Origin: Marchantia polymorpha subsp. ruderalis
Lineage: Eukaryota; Streptophyta; Marchantiopsida; Marchantiales; Marchantiaceae
NCBI GenBank assembly: GCA_037833965.1
Contig: AP031355.1
Coordinates: 3,621,501 to 3,685,500 of the forward strand
Reading direction: 5' to 3'
DNA: 64,000 nt
In this document: positions 63,621-64,000 of the stretch, piece by piece
Numbering within the stretch: the stretch's first letter is position 1
How the letters are laid out: every line of letters begins with the position of its first letter
Program-made: the position numbers and the translations under genes
Notes under the pieces: model-generated
The model's database searches: none
Told to the model about the DNA's origin: nothing
Seen by the model: only the letters and a program-made list of their open reading frames with translations

Positions 63621-63650
63621 GTATAAAGTAGATCAAGGCGTTTTGCCTTG
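63621..63650 (+). promoter_or_regulatory. LTR core promoter with TATA box and stem-loop (B3)
   Basis: TATAAAG is at 63622-63628 and the stem-loop CAAGGC-GTTTT-GCCTTG at 63634-63650, with the same spacing as in family A but the A-T pair found in B2. Confidence 0.7.
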
Positions 63651-64000
63651 GGACTCTTCCAGTTTCGGAAGTGCAGATCAGGAACTCACTTTCTTGGCGT
63701 GTTTGTGCATTTTTGGTCCTGGCACCACGTAGAGAAGCTGCAGCATAGCGAAGTTACCGTATGTTGTAGTTGAAGGCCTTCGGCTGAATGTTCAGAGCTA
63801 GCACCCGGTTAGAGACTTGAGTAGTGCGGATCTGCACCTGCGGGTGATTTCTGATGCTCAGAGCCGGCTGCGAGTTAGATACTTGAACAGTTCCCCCTTA
63901 CTCCTTCGAGTGACATATCCTGATTGTACTCCTACGGGAAGTTTCCCCTGAATGCCAATGTGAAGTTTCATTACTTCGTGTAAACCTTGGTTTGTAATTC

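Larger units (their letters stand above)
59674..64000 (+). mobile_element. LTR 'B3' of family B (right end outside window)
   Basis: It begins TGTGGTAACACACTTTTTG at 59674, flanked on the left by AATGC. It runs through the U3 leader (rich in CGCCTTCGGCG), the U3 open frame, TATA box and most of R-U5. By comparison with B2 about 0.5-0.7 kb are missing on the right. It is very similar to B1 in the shared 1.5 kb. Confidence 0.8.

Overview
This is nuclear DNA of a land plant, and its shape best suits a bryophyte (a liverwort such as Marchantia is my guess; no single-copy marker gene proves it). The plant evidence is an Athila/Tat-like Ty3/gypsy family primed by tRNA-Asp, Ty1/copia remains, SERAC1-like alpha/beta-hydrolase genes with plant GT-AG introns, the last exon of a GH19 chitinase, and a hAT-type MITE. 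Nothing bacterial is present.

Positions 1-29267 are a Russian-doll nest of LTR retrotransposons, named here from young to old. LTR P (+, 1-4347) sits in the gag of element O (+, 4348-14793). O sits in an LTR of element N (+, 14794-18463). N sits in the pol of element M (-, 18464-27777). M sits in an LTR of a second, related family, B1 (-, 27778-29267). Each right-hand junction falls exactly at the LTR terminus TTATTACA or TGTGGTA. The left halves of all these hosts must lie beyond the left window edge.

The outstanding feature is the LTR itself. It is about 5.3-5.4 kb long, and its U3 carries an open frame of about 1045 codons: a helical N-terminal domain, a repeat-built proline/arginine-rich middle, an acidic patch, a long coiled coil and a basic tail. 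This is proved to lie inside the LTR from both sides, because it follows the polypurine tract of O and lies in the LTR next to the primer-binding site of M. Family B (B1, B2 at 31735-36809, B3 from 59674) has the same layout with a diverged protein. The protein would sit at the 3' end of the genomic RNA, in the position of MMTV sag, upstream of the TATA box of its own LTR.

From 29268 to 36930 lie the remains of a Ty1/copia element (C1, -) broken by B2. Positions 37313-57360 are a host-gene region with three copies of one gene, a SERAC1-like alpha/beta-hydrolase: H1 (+, 39540), H2 (-, 52703) and H3 (+, 55662). In all three the nucleophile serine motif reads GHGLG. H2 and H3 form an inverted repeat around a 2-kb spacer, and the spacer is itself a direct copy of the DNA upstream of H1. 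A GH19 chitinase terminal exon lies behind H2, with a relic behind H1. Between the copies (41.3-50.3 kb) is AT-rich, gene-poor DNA with a complete hAT MITE, a dispersed 0.6-kb repeat, a two-unit 268-bp tandem repeat and a few weak open frames. A second copia remnant (C2, -, about 57361-59640) and the B3 LTR close the window.
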